DNA from: Daucus carota subsp. sativus
Taxonomy: Eukaryota; Streptophyta; Magnoliopsida; Apiales; Apiaceae
Reading direction: 5' to 3'
Length of the DNA: 64,000 nt
Assembly (NCBI RefSeq): GCF_001625215.2
Contig: NC_030385.2
Span: forward strand, 34,621,598-34,685,597
This document shows, in pieces, positions 48,026-58,239 of this stretch; within the stretch, counting starts at the first letter, position 1, and each line of letters opens with the position of its first letter. Under the pieces are notes generated by a model. The model made no database searches. It saw nothing but the letters and a program-made list of their open reading frames with translations, and was not told the origin of the DNA. Position numbers and translations under genes: made by a program.

Positions 48026-48476
48026 GTATTATGAACATCGGATCTGCTCCATTTTCAAAATTATAATTGAGTGATAATCTTTTTATCAAATTATAATTTG
48101 ATTCTCTTTATAAAACTTGATTAATCAACAAATTATTTTGATTATTTCTTTATAAAAATAGATTAATCAGTAATATGAAATCTATTGCTTGTTCGATTTG
48201 ATTGTTCTTATAGACACTTTGTGAATTTTTATTATTAGATTTATTCATTTAAAATAAGAGATATTATCCGTGATATGAGTGTACAATTTATTTTTATTGA
48301 TGGTATTATCATATTTTCCGCTTGGATTCGGTGATTATCTTGTATATTTGTTTTTATATTTATATTACCCCTTATATTAAGTAAAATTAAGTGAAATATA
48401 AAATAATTTATTTTGTACTCCAAAATAATTTTATATTTGAATTCTTTCAAAAATAATTTTATATTTAAAATTCTTA

Positions 48477-48870
48477 GAGCATCTCCAACCATAAAGACAC
48501 TTTAGCTAAAAGATGAGTTGTCATGCAAAAAATAAAAAATTTAGCCAACCACTTCAAAAGTTCACACTCCAACCATAGTGATTTGTTGTCTATAAATTTA
48601 GTCAACCTCTTGTGGATGACTAAATTTGTCGAACCTCTACAGGTCTGTAAGAAATCTGTAGGAAAATTGCATATCATTTATTACCATATTGAACTGATAT
48701 ATTCTATTTTAACAATCTAAAATATTAATAACATACTATTTTTAAATTATAACCAACCAATATAGCCAATACCATTGAAGTAAAATGTCTTACAGGTTCA
48801 GCAAATTTTACATAACATCTTACAGATCCAATTTAGCCAACGGTTATAACCAACATCGTTGGATATGCTC
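48477..48870. mobile_element. Tourist-like MITE, GAGCATCTCCAACC subfamily
   Basis: Starts GAGCATCTCCAACCATAAAG and ends CGTTGGATATGCTC; TTA on both sides (48474-48476, 48871-48873). No ORF. Its right end is included in a 50-bp tandem duplication (48831-48930). Confidence 0.75.
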
Positions 48871-48930
48871 TTAAACAAAAATATAGCCAACGGTTATAAC
48901 CAACATCGTTGGATATGCTCTTAAACAAAA
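48831..48930. repeat. 50-bp tandem duplication at MITE end
   Basis: The unit with AGCCAACGGTTATAACCAAC and ATCGTTGGATATGCTCTTA occurs twice, 50 bp apart and almost identical. It spans the MITE end and the adjoining host sequence TTAAACAAAAATAT. Confidence 0.9.
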
Positions 48931-49203
48931 ATATATCAAAAGATCTTCGAATCATGAAAACATATCGACAGTGATTTTAATTTTGATTCAGTTTTAGGAT
49001 AACTTCCAACTTATCACAAACGGATATTTCTCCGGTTAATATGAAAAATGGTTTGAAGTCCGGCGTTGAAATAGGCTCCACGATTTGAAGCGTATAAAGT
49101 AAGACAATAAGTCGAATTAAAGCTATCCCTGCTCCCCAACCCTAGCACAGTTGCATTCAGCTTTTCAATTGAATATTACCCATCTTCTTCATCATCATCT
49201 TTA

Positions 49204-50307
49204 ATGGCAAAGAGATCCATGAGGTCCTTATCCGACTTACCCGAAGGAATGATCACAGAAATACTCATCAGACTTCCCGAGAAATCAGTGCTGATATGTA
49301 AGTCCGTTTGCAAGCCATGGCTATCCACCATCTCGAACCCTGGTTTCATGAAATATCAAATCCAGCATGCCATGAATAACCCTAATACTTTGCTAGTCAT
49401 CAAAAATTATGCCCTCGGAGATGAAAAGAGAGGTACATTTACGACACTAGACATGTTTCCTAAAGTTAAAAGTCTTGTTATGCCAAGTATGTTCTCTCAA
49501 TTTCCAGTTGTTGGTTACTCTAATGGCATTGTTTGTTTAGAAAATATCTCGAATTATGCTATTTACCTCTGGAATCCGACTATTAGGCAGTACAAGAAAA
49601 TCGATGCTCCTTTTCGATGCAGATTCAACTATAAGTTAGGTTTTGGTTTTGATTCTATTTCTAACGACTACAAGGTATTTGGTATTGTGTATGAAACATG
49701 GACTGCCGTTATACCTTTAGTCTTTGTGTATTCGGCAAATGCCGATAGTTGGAGAAAATTTCAAGATCCTGTTCTGGAAAAACTCAATCCAATATACAAG
49801 GATTGTCATGTTGTTGCAAAAGGTGTACTCTATTTCTACAACAGGAATGAGCTCATCTCTTTTGATTTGCACAAAGAGGTTTTTGGACTAGTTCCGTTCC
49901 CTAGCTTAGATCCAAGAAAGATGTCACACATCTTTGATTATGAAGGTTCTGTTGCTCTGTTCTTCCACTCTGATGGTAATGGAGGATCTGATCTATGGAC
50001 GTTGGATGATGCTTCTCACCAGGTGTCTTGGTCTAAAAAATGCAACATTAATCTAATGACCGAGGAATATGGGTGCTCTATAATGCCACATTGTTATTTG
50101 GGTGAAGGACAGTTTTGGGGACTGTCACTTGTCGATGTCAATGTCCCTGTTGAAGATAGCATCTTCCACTACATCTTGTATAACTCCGACAAGAGAAAGG
50201 CCAAAGGTTATGGCCTAAGAGAAGAGGGTGTTCTTGCTACTCTACAATACACGGATACACGTGTTACATTTGATGGTTTTCAACCACTGGAGGAAAATGC
50301 CAACTAA
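49204..50307 (+). CDS. F-box protein with FBA domain, copy C
   Basis: 367 residues, starting MAKRSMRSLSDLPEGMITEI. The F-box is at about 6-50 (SVLICKSVCKPWLSTISNP). FBA blocks: VVGYSNGIVCLEN, AIYLWNPTIRQYKKI, LGFGFDSISNDYKVFGIVY and DLWTLDDASHQVSWSKK. It is shorter than A and B because it lacks the Q/R-rich insert after the F-box and stops earlier. The homologous intron lies wholly in the 3' UTR here (50336-51871). By family it is an SCF substrate adaptor with unknown target. Paralogue D (53741) is broken, so C is the only intact member of its pair in the window. Confidence 0.88.
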   Translation: MAKRSMRSLSDLPEGMITEILIRLPEKSVLICKSVCKPWLSTISNPGFMKYQIQHAMNNPNTLLVIKNYALGDEKRGTFTTLDMFPKVKSLVMPSMFSQFPVVGYSNGIVCLENISNYAIYLWNPTIRQYKKIDAPFRCRFNYKLGFGFDSISNDYKVFGIVYETWTAVIPLVFVYSANADSWRKFQDPVLEKLNPIYKDCHVVAKGVLYFYNRNELISFDLHKEVFGLVPFPSLDPRKMSHIFDYEGSVALFFHSDGNGGSDLWTLDDASHQVSWSKKCNINLMTEEYGCSIMPHCYLGEGQFWGLSLVDVNVPVEDSIFHYILYNSDKRKAKGYGLREEGVLATLQYTDTRVTFDGFQPLEENAN

Positions 50308-50335
50308 ATCAATTTCGAGGAAATAACATCGAGAG

Positions 50336-51871
50336 GTAACTTAATAAAAGTTTTTTTTAATCTATTGTTGTGTAGCCTCTAGAATCTACATATAATGCTT
50401 GTTTGATTGACATGTGAGTAACCAGAGATTTGAATTTCCTAAGAAAGGCGCACTGAAAATGTTGTTTGGTTGACATGTATGGGAACTGTGAATACCCACA
50501 TCGTACAGTAAGTTGCTTACTCACTCCCTCTTGGTTAGTTCCACTTCTATGGACTTAAATACCTATATGTCACCCAACCAATTTTTCCTACTTACTAGGC
50601 ATTTTAAATTCCAAGTACTTAAAAATTTTTGACAGGAATTTAATTCCATTCTTGTTTTCAGCAAGTTGCTTACAAGTACTCCGGCGAATGTGCTTTTACG
50701 GGACATGTGTTCCATTATAATATATTGGTGCCTTTATTATCTGATATTGATTTATTAAATTTCGTATCACCCAAGTACCCGGTGAATTGGATAAATTAAC
50801 AATTCTTCTATCCATGACAACCTATGTGTGTGGGTTTGTATGTTGTAATTAGTTTGTGTGTGTGTGTGTATGATACCATGTTTTTAAAATGTGAACGTTA
50901 ATTTAGTTTGCCATGTTTCGTCCATGTGAAGACAGTCTGAAAGAGGGCTCTGTTTGTGATTTCTGTCAATTAAAAATTAAAACATTTGTAAGTTCTTCAC
51001 CGCAGTGTACTTCTTGTGAGTCGGGTGAGTCAAGTGAAACGTGCTTTGGTTTTGTGGTGAATTTTAGACTTCAATGTTTCTTGAGTGACTACTTTGATTC
51101 CGGGACTGCTAAATTTGTAACATTGGGCTCCTTTTTTTTTTTTTGAAGACTGTTGATGGAGCATTTTATTAACTTCTCTTTTTTCATTGGCTTGCTTATG
51201 AATATTTTTTAGCCACATAATAGAATAGCCATTGAAAGTCAGGCAATAGTTTTTAAAATTATGAATTGTAGAGCCTTGCTTTTTGCCCTTGCCTCTGTGT
51301 ATAAATTTTACATAAGAAGTATGCTGGCCCTGTCAATTAATAAAAATCTACTTAGTTTTGCTATGTTTTACCTTGTAATGAAATTGATGATTTGATGATA
51401 ATTGTAATTATTAACCGGTGATGTTGCTTTTACTTTTCTTTATCTGTACTGTACCATTTAAATTTTATCAACTCTGTTTCAGCTCTATATATTCATACAA
51501 ACTAAACTATATAAATAATTGTGTGCTGATCTCTGTACTGTTTTGGTGATACTTAACTCTCAAGAAAGAAACCTGTGTAGAATTGTTTAAACCTTATCAT
51601 ATCCTGCTTAATACTTTGTTATTATGCCAAGTCACTTGTTAGTTGTTACAAACTAGAAGGAAGTCTTACGAACGGCTTTAGGAGCATGCCTGCATATTTC
51701 CTTGTTTTTTGGTGTACTTGTAGTATTTAAAATGTGGCCTGGTATGCTTATCTTTTACAGATGAATTAAGAGTGTCATGATTTTGCTGTGCTTTCAACGA
51801 GCCCTTTTTGGAGAAAGTAAATTAAGCATCATTCCATAGGGGATTAATTTTGATGCTTTTGCCTGTTGCAG
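50336..51871 (+). other. probable 3' UTR intron of F-box C
   Basis: Donor GAGAG then GTAACTTAA, acceptor GCCTGTTGCAG before GATGTCATATATC. It corresponds to the last introns of A and B. The C stop lies 28 bp before the donor. A stretch of T's at 51131-51144 and a small ORF at 50913-51146 are not taken as a gene. Confidence 0.5.
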
Positions 51872-52110
51872 GATGTCATATATCATTTATAAGCTACGCT
51901 CAACATGAGAAGTGAAGTGTGATTAGTTGCAGATTATTTGCAATCTTTGTTTGGTTTATGCTTCATATTCAAGTGTAAGAACTTAATGCCCGACTTTAAT
52001 TACTGGAACATATATGGCCAGATGCATTCTTATAAGTAACCGAAGTACTAAATGTACATCCTTGCAATGGCCAGAGTACCTGCTTGTTTACGTTTTTGAA
52101 TGGTATTAAT

Positions 52111-52372
52111 ATTTTTGATGGTTTTGGGTTGTTTGATCATATCCGAGTTAAAACTCACATCTAGTGTCTTTGAATTTTGTACTGTATTTAAATTAGTTAT
52201 GCTGATCACTATTAGGTAGCCAAGTGAAAAAACAGCATTTGTGGACATGATCCTGAAATTCTCTAAATATTCTAAGGAATTTCTTAATGTTACAATCAAG
52301 ACCACCCTAAGTGCCATGATTCATACCTGTAATAAAATGAAGTGTAATTTGCACTTAAGTTCCATTGTCTTT
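52111..52372. repeat. duplicated F-box downstream block (2 of 3)
   Basis: Homologous to 47785-48025 and 56271-56544 (GTTTGATCATATCCGAGTTA, TATGCTGATCACTAT, AATTTGCACTTAAGTTCCA). Confidence 0.7.
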
Positions 52373-53052
52373 ACTCGATGCTCACTTTAAACTTGCAGGT
52401 TTAATTGAACGTTGACACTACATAATCTTTTACTGTGTAGTAAAATGAAGTTGTTTTTGTCTTTGTAAACTCGAAAACAGATTTTCAAACTCAGCTAAAG
52501 AGCTTGATACTCTGGTAAATGTGTCGGGTGGTCTCATTTTACGAGCCCGTTTGGATAAAGCGAAGATATATTAAATTATAAAAATAAAATAATTTATTAC
52601 ATAAAAAGATCATTTTATAATCTAAAGTAGAAAATGTATTTAACTTCAAAATATACATTTTATGAATAGAAGTAGTTTAAAAGTTCTTAAAAAAGAAGAG
52701 CTTAAAAATTTATGTCAATTCTACACATGTATATATGTGTATTACTTTTATTTATTAACACAAAAAATCTGTGACAAATTGAAAGATTGTAAAAAAAAAT
52801 AGCAATAAAAAGGCAGCTCCAATCAAATCTATTAATATCGTCAAAATTATGATCGTAAAATATATACTTATATCTTAATCCCTTCCAAATGATTATATAT
52901 TTATTAAATTATGATGAAATATATGAATTAATATAACACTGACTGAATTTTTTAAAGAATAATCATCCTACAAGTGGTAACAAAATGCTATAAAATTAAG
53001 TTTATTTTTGTAATTACAAGAACTGATTCTCTTATTACTAAAATAGTTTTTC

Positions 53053-53222
53053 TAGTGTGTGTCCATGAAACACACTATAAGCATAAATTTTGATAGTTTT
53101 CATATGTTTTGATTGATTTACACTTCTTTAATAATGATGACCCTCCTGTATTCACACCAATCACACCAATGAAAACACACAAAATTTATGAATTTTCGTG
53201 CTTAGCATGTGTCTACTGGACA
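53053..53222. mobile_element. palindromic MITE with GTGCTTAGCATGTG end
   Basis: About 170 bp. Left: AGTGTGTGTCCATGAAACAC and TAAGCATAAATTTTG. Right: AAAATTTATGAATTTTCGTG and CTTAGCATGTGTCTACT. The two halves pair over most of their length. The right half matches 11370-11475. Family not certain; target duplication not seen. Confidence 0.5.
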
Positions 53223-53254
53223 ACCTTTTATTAAAATACGACTCCATCAAACTT

Positions 53255-53267
53255 TTTTTTTTGTCAG
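53255..53267 (-). mobile_element. LINE-type retro-insertion reduced to a poly(A) stub
   Basis: The 17-mer ACGACTCCATCAAACTT lies at 53238-53254 and again at 53268-53284. Between them is only TTTTTTTTGTCAG, i.e. CTGAC plus an A tail on the minus strand. The retroposon at 43452-43975 also ends in GAC plus As, so a related element may have supplied it. Confidence 0.75.
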
Positions 53268-53434
53268 ACGACTCCATCAAACTTGTGTATATAAAATGCA
53301 TGGAAACGTAAAGTTGAACCTTTTCGGACAAAATAAAAAATTTGAAACGGATAACTCAAAAGATAAACTAAAATTGAAGCGTATAAGGTAAGACAAGAAG
53401 TCCAACGTAGCTCTCGCCTCTCTTCTCCCCAATA

Positions 53435-53714
53435 CTCCTCCGTCCCACTAGATTCTTTACAGTTTCTTTATTTGGCCGTCTCATCCATTTCTTTACATCA
53501 CAAAACTTTCCTAAAATAGTTAATGGGTCCCACCACTTTCTCACTTTTTCTTCCTTTTCATACTACTTTTACTCCACCAACTCCCTTTTATATATTAAAA
53601 ATCAATGGGTCCCATCATTTCACCCACTTTTCCTTCTCTTTTCCACTACTTTATACATGTTTCTTAACCTCCGTGCCCAAACCCAATGTAAAGAATTGGG
53701 TGGGACGGAGGGAG
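53435..53714. mobile_element. Stowaway-like MITE at the 5' end of F-box D
   Basis: 280 bp; starts CTCCTCCGTCCCACTAGATT and ends TTGGGTGGGACGGAGGGAG, TA on both sides. It belongs to the same broad group as 16993-17304 (GGTCCCACCA, CCACTACTTTA). It ends 27 bp before the position equivalent to the F-box start codon. Confidence 0.85.
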
Positions 53715-53740
53715 TACAAATTTACACTTGTTCTTGCTCA

Positions 53741-54819
53741 TCGACAAAGAGATCCGTGAGGTCCTTATCCGACTTACCCGAAGGAATGATCACAGAAATA
53801 CTCGTCAGACTTCCCGTAAAATCAGTGCTGATATGCAAGTCCGTTTGCAAGCCATGGCTATCCACCATCTCGAACCCTTATTTCGTGAAATATCAACTCC
53901 AGCGTGCCATGAATAACCCTAATACTTTGCTAATCATCAAAGATTATGCCCTCGGAGATGAAAAGGAAGGTACATTAACGACACTAGACATGTTTCCTGT
54001 ACAAATTAATAGTCTTGTTATGCCAAGTATGTTCTCTGCATATCCACTTGTTGGCTCCTGTAATGGCATTGTTTGCGTGGAAAATATCTCGAATAGTATT
54101 TACCTCTGGAATCCGTCTATTAGGCAGTACAAGAGAATCGCTGGTCCCTTTCGATTCGAATTGCAGTATAAGTTGGGTTTTGGTTTTGATTCTATTTCTA
54201 ATGACTACAAGGTTATTTGTATTATGTACAAAACTTGGACTGAGGTTAAAGTACCAGAAGTCTTCGTGTATTCGGCAAATGCGGATAGTTGGAGAAACTT
54301 TGAAGATCCTGTTCTGGAAAACCTCAAAATATATTGGGGTTATCATGTCGTTGTAAAAGGTGTAGTCTATTTCTACAACGTGAATGAGTTCATATCTTTT
54401 GATTTGCACAAAGAGGTTTTTGGACTAGTTCCGTTCCTAGATCCAATCAACAAAAGATGTCTAGGCTCTTGGATTTTGAAGGTTCTGTTGCTTTGTTCTT
54501 TCAGTCTGATGGTAATGGACGTGAATATGATCTATGGACGCTGGATGATGCTTCTCACCAGGTGTCTTGGTCCAAGAAATGCAGCATTAATCTAGTAGCG
54601 TTGGAATACGGGTGGTCTGTATTGTCACCTTGTTATTTGGGTGCTGGACTATTTTGGGGACTTACACGTGTCACTGATGATCGCATCTTTCACTACATCT
54701 TGTATAACTCTGAAAAGAGAGAGGCCAAAGATTATGGACCAAGAGAAGAGAGTGTTCGTGCTACTTTAAAATACATGGAGACACTTGTTACACTTGATGG
54801 TTTTCAGCAAGTGGAGTAA
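53741..54819 (+). pseudogene. F-box/FBA gene, copy D, broken
   Basis: Close paralogue of copy C (KRSVRSLSDLPEGMITEILV, SVLICKSVCKPWLSTISNP, DLWTLDDASHQVSWSKKC). Two defects are visible. The codon matching C's start is TCG, within CTCATCGACAAAGAG, where C has TTAATGGCAAAGAG. A frameshift near 54450 (after FGLVPFLDP) breaks the FBA region; the remaining part is open in another frame at 54457-54819 (MSRLLDFEGSVALFFQSDGN to FQQVE). An ATG at 53657 inside the upstream MITE is in frame with the F-box part, so a truncated chimeric protein with an intact F-box is possible but unproven. Confidence 0.8.
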
Positions 54820-55486
54820 AAAGTTTAACTATATCACTCTCACAGAAAAACATCAAGAGGTAACTTAACAACACTTTTTTTTGAAATTTATTGTTGTTTG
54901 GTTGTATAGTCTTTAAATTCTACATATAGTGCTTGTTCGGCTGACATCTGAGTACCAGAATTTAAACTTCCTAAGAAGAGCTCACTAGAAATGTTGTTTG
55001 GTTGACAAATGTATGGGAAGGGTGAATACCCACATCTTACAGTAAGTTGCATACTCATCCCTCTTGGTTAGTTCCACTTCTGATGAACTTAAGTACTTAT
55101 ATGTGATCCAAACAATTTTTCCTAACTAAGCATTTTAAAATTCCAATTACTTGGAACTTCCAATAGAAATAGTTAATTCCATACTTGTTTTCAGCAAGTT
55201 GCTTATAAGTTCTTCCGTGAATGTGCTTTTACCGGACACGTGTTCCATTATAATATACTGGTGCCTTTATTATCTTATATTGATTTATTACATTTTGTAT
55301 CACCCAAGTACTTGGCGAATTGGATAAATTTTGGTCTGGGGAATGGGAATGATTTTTCTTTAATGATTTTCCATGTTCATCTCGCTCTCTCAAGCTGTTG
55401 CTTTCACTAATCTTTATCTGTACTGTATCATTTGAATTTTATCAACTCTGTTTCAGCTCTATTTATTTTACTTAAAATTAAAGTAT

Positions 55487-55651
55487 AGTCGAGCGACTGG
55501 GTCTTCCAGTCAACCCGACTAGTCGACTGGGTCGACTAGTCGAACACCAGTCGGGCGAAACACTGACAAATACCTAGTCGACCTGCCCAGTCGACCTCTT
55601 CCTAGCGACTGCTCGACTAGTCGACGACTAGTCGCGACTAGTCGAGCGACT
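55487..55651. repeat. GTCGACTAG-rich insertion in F-box D flank
   Basis: 165 bp built from CGACTAGTCG and related words, with AGTCGAGCGACT at both edges in the same direction. An internal CGGGCGAAACACTG resembles a hAT-type terminus (CAGTGTTTCG) pointing outward. The C unit lacks it. It is probably a truncated or rearranged hAT-like element. Confidence 0.5.
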
Positions 55652-56270
55652 CAACAACAATGAACAATTGTGTGCTGATCTGTACTATTTTGGTGATACT
55701 CAAGTCTCAAGAAAGAAACCTGTGCAGAATTGTTTAAACCTTATCATTTCCTGCTTAATAGTTTGTTATTAGGGCAAGTCACTTGTTACAAACTGGTATC
55801 AAGTCTTGAGAATGGTTTTAGGAGCATGCCTACATATTTCCTTGTTTTTTAGTGTACTTGTACTATTTAAAATGTGGCTATGCTTATCCTTTACAGATGA
55901 ATTAAGTTTGTCACAATTTTCTTGTGCTTTCAACGAGTCCTTACTTTGAGATTGTAAATCAAGCATCTCAATCCACAGGGTATTAATTTTGATGCTTTTG
56001 CCTGTTGCAGGATGTTATATAACAACCAAAAGCTACGCTCAACATGACAAGTGAAGTATGATTAGTTGCAGATTAATTGCAATCTTTGTTTGGTTTATGC
56101 TTCATATTTAAGTGTAAGAACTCATGTTCGACTCTTATTACTGGAACTTATATAGCCATATGCATTCTTCTAACTTGTAAGTAACGGAAGTACTAAATGT
56201 ATATCCTTGCAATGGCTAGAGTATCTGCTAATTAACATTTTGAATATTATGGCTATAGTAGTGGCTTATT

Positions 56271-56544
56271 AACATTTTTGATGGTTATGGGGTTGTTTGA
56301 TCATATCTGGAGTAAAAACTCGTATCCAGCGCTTTTGAATTTTAGTGCCGAATTCGATTTAGTTATGCTGATCACTATAACACTATTACTCCAGCAAGTG
56401 AAAATATATCATTTGCATAAATGATCCTAAACATACTAAATATCCTAAAGAATTTCTTAATGTTACAATCAAGACCACCCTAACTGTCATATTTCCATAC
56501 CTGTAATAAAATGAAGCGTAATTTGCACTCAAGTTCCATTGTCT
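56271..56544. repeat. duplicated F-box downstream block (3 of 3)
   Basis: Homologous to 47785-48025 and 52111-52372. It marks the far end of the duplicated F-box unit. Confidence 0.7.
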
Positions 56545-58239
56545 TCACTTGATTCTCACTTTAAATTTACATGAAGCTTCTCCATCTGACGCCATTAACA
56601 TTTCCACAAGAAGTGAATTATTGTTAGTGGAAGGTGTTATTTTGGCCCCAGATTTTGAAGGTCTGGTTGCAATGGTCTTTTGAACCATTGGTTTACAGCG
56701 AGGTATACTGAATCCCATCTTTCTCAATTACATGCCGATATTTTAACCGTTTAACCTATAGAAGGATCGGCTGGTTTCATGTTGAGTTCAATCTGGAGTT
56801 ACATCTGTTTGGTTTTTGGTACCGTTAAGCACGGCCGGGTCAATGGCCTTTGATAAATGTCCTGTCCAATCATACCGCCATTCATCTCCGAAGGTGCACT
56901 TTTTTTTTTTTTTTTGCCAAAAGTTACAGGGGCAAATACCCTGCATCCATTGTTTAATAGGCCTCCATCATCAGTATATGTAAGTATTTGTTTTAATCTC
57001 TCATTCCACCCAACTTATTATATTTGAAACATTTGATTGTTAAACTGTAAGTGATAAGCAAAAAAGAAGGGTGTTTTTGATCATTTCAAGCTTTCAGGTG
57101 ATAAAACTTATGAGTTATGACAGGGATTGATGTGTTTCTATCTCTTATGGAGAGATGATATCATGATATCATCTTGATGTTGTATTTCAAATGTATTCGA
57201 CATCTGTGAACCTGTAACTTGCGACGATCAACTTCAACCCCCCTATATTTAGCTTGAGCCACGTTCGATTTAAAATATTGACTTGTGATTTATACTGACT
57301 TGGATTTATGACTTGATTCAGATCTTGTTTGGATGACTTATAAATTATAAATTATTAAAAATATAATAATAAACATAAATTTGATGGATTATCTAGTCAA
57401 GTTTCTATGGATTTCAAGTTCATAGTCATTGTTTGTTTGATCATGGATCTGTACAAATAAGAAGCAAGGAAAAAGCCGTAAGGCTAAAACAAATATATAG
57501 TTCAACCTATTAGAGCAAAGGGTTACAGGGGAAGAAAGTTGCCTTCATTAATATTATTTTAAAACACAGCAGGATCTTCTTTGCTAAGGTCATAATTATC
57601 ATTATGATACTAAGCATACAACTGTTAGATATAGGACCAATTTTTGCAGGTCAGATAATCCTGAAGAATAGCCTGAAAGGAATTCTTGACCACCAGGTAA
57701 CCGGCCATCATCGAACTTACTACAGAACTCGGGCAACAAAACAGATCCAATATACATCAGACAAACAGTCGAAAGCATAAGTAGGAAGTAGCAATCTTTC
57801 ATATTGATGTCATTATGAAAAATTAGTTCAAGATTATTCTAGGTCTTAGATACCCTAAAAATTAGTTGTGTTGCTAATTTTTGTTCTTATACAGAGATCC
57901 ACCCGGAGGGTTCTGCTCAGCACAAGAAATAAAATTCATAAGCTTTCTAGTTCTTGGCTCTTGCATAAAATTTGATAAGACTTAAATACTCGTTCAAATA
58001 CGATGTGAATAATAAGCAGATGAAGATTTAATAACAGTTGCAACAAATAATTAGGCCTTAAAAGCTATGCACTCCATTGGCATAAAAGTTCTAATATATG
58101 ATGTTTAACTCCAAGTCCAAGCATAAAACTTGGCAACTTACAGATGCATCATTAAGTTTTTTAGACATGATTATATAGGTAATTTATATCATAACAGAAG
58201 ATTCAATTGGAGAGCAGCAAATAAAAGAAACAGTATCTA

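Larger units (their letters stand above)
47070..49203. other. 3' flank of F-box B and upstream region of F-box C
   Basis: 47070-47410 is homologous to the copy A flank. About 47525-47783 is an extra segment (A-rich, then GAGGCTAGGGTTTGAGAGGGAAGAG) absent from the other units; its origin is unknown. 47785-48025 (GTTTGATCATATCCGAGT...) recurs downstream of copies C (52111-52372) and D (56271-56544). Then follow A/T-rich sequence and the MITE at 48477. Confidence 0.5.
51872..53434. other. 3' flank of F-box C and upstream region of D
   Basis: Includes the shared downstream block (52111-52372), then A/T-rich DNA, a palindromic MITE (53053-53222) and a poly(T) retro-stub (53255-53267). No gene is seen. 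Confidence 0.5.
54820..58239. other. 3' flank of F-box D and intergenic region
   Basis: 54860-56010 corresponds to the 3' UTR intron of C (GTAACTTAACA donor; GCCTGTTGCAG acceptor). It contains a GTCGACTAG-rich insertion (55487-55651). 56271-56544 is the shared block. A T run at 56900-56915 followed by GCCAAAAGTTACAGG looks like an antisense retroposon end, limits unknown. From about 57000 to 58239 no gene is recognised; part should be the 3' UTR of the minus-strand gene ending at 58240. Confidence 0.5.

Noticed and set aside
50913-51146. 77-codon frame with a Cys-rich start (CDFCQL, CTSCESGE)
   Set aside because: Zinc-finger-like spacing is suggestive, but the frame ends in a T run, is inside the proposed 3' UTR intron and has no conserved equivalent in copy D.
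57602-57802. 66-codon minus-strand frame with hydrophobic stretches
   Set aside because: No recognisable family, and it lies where the 3' UTR of the DUF2828 gene is expected.
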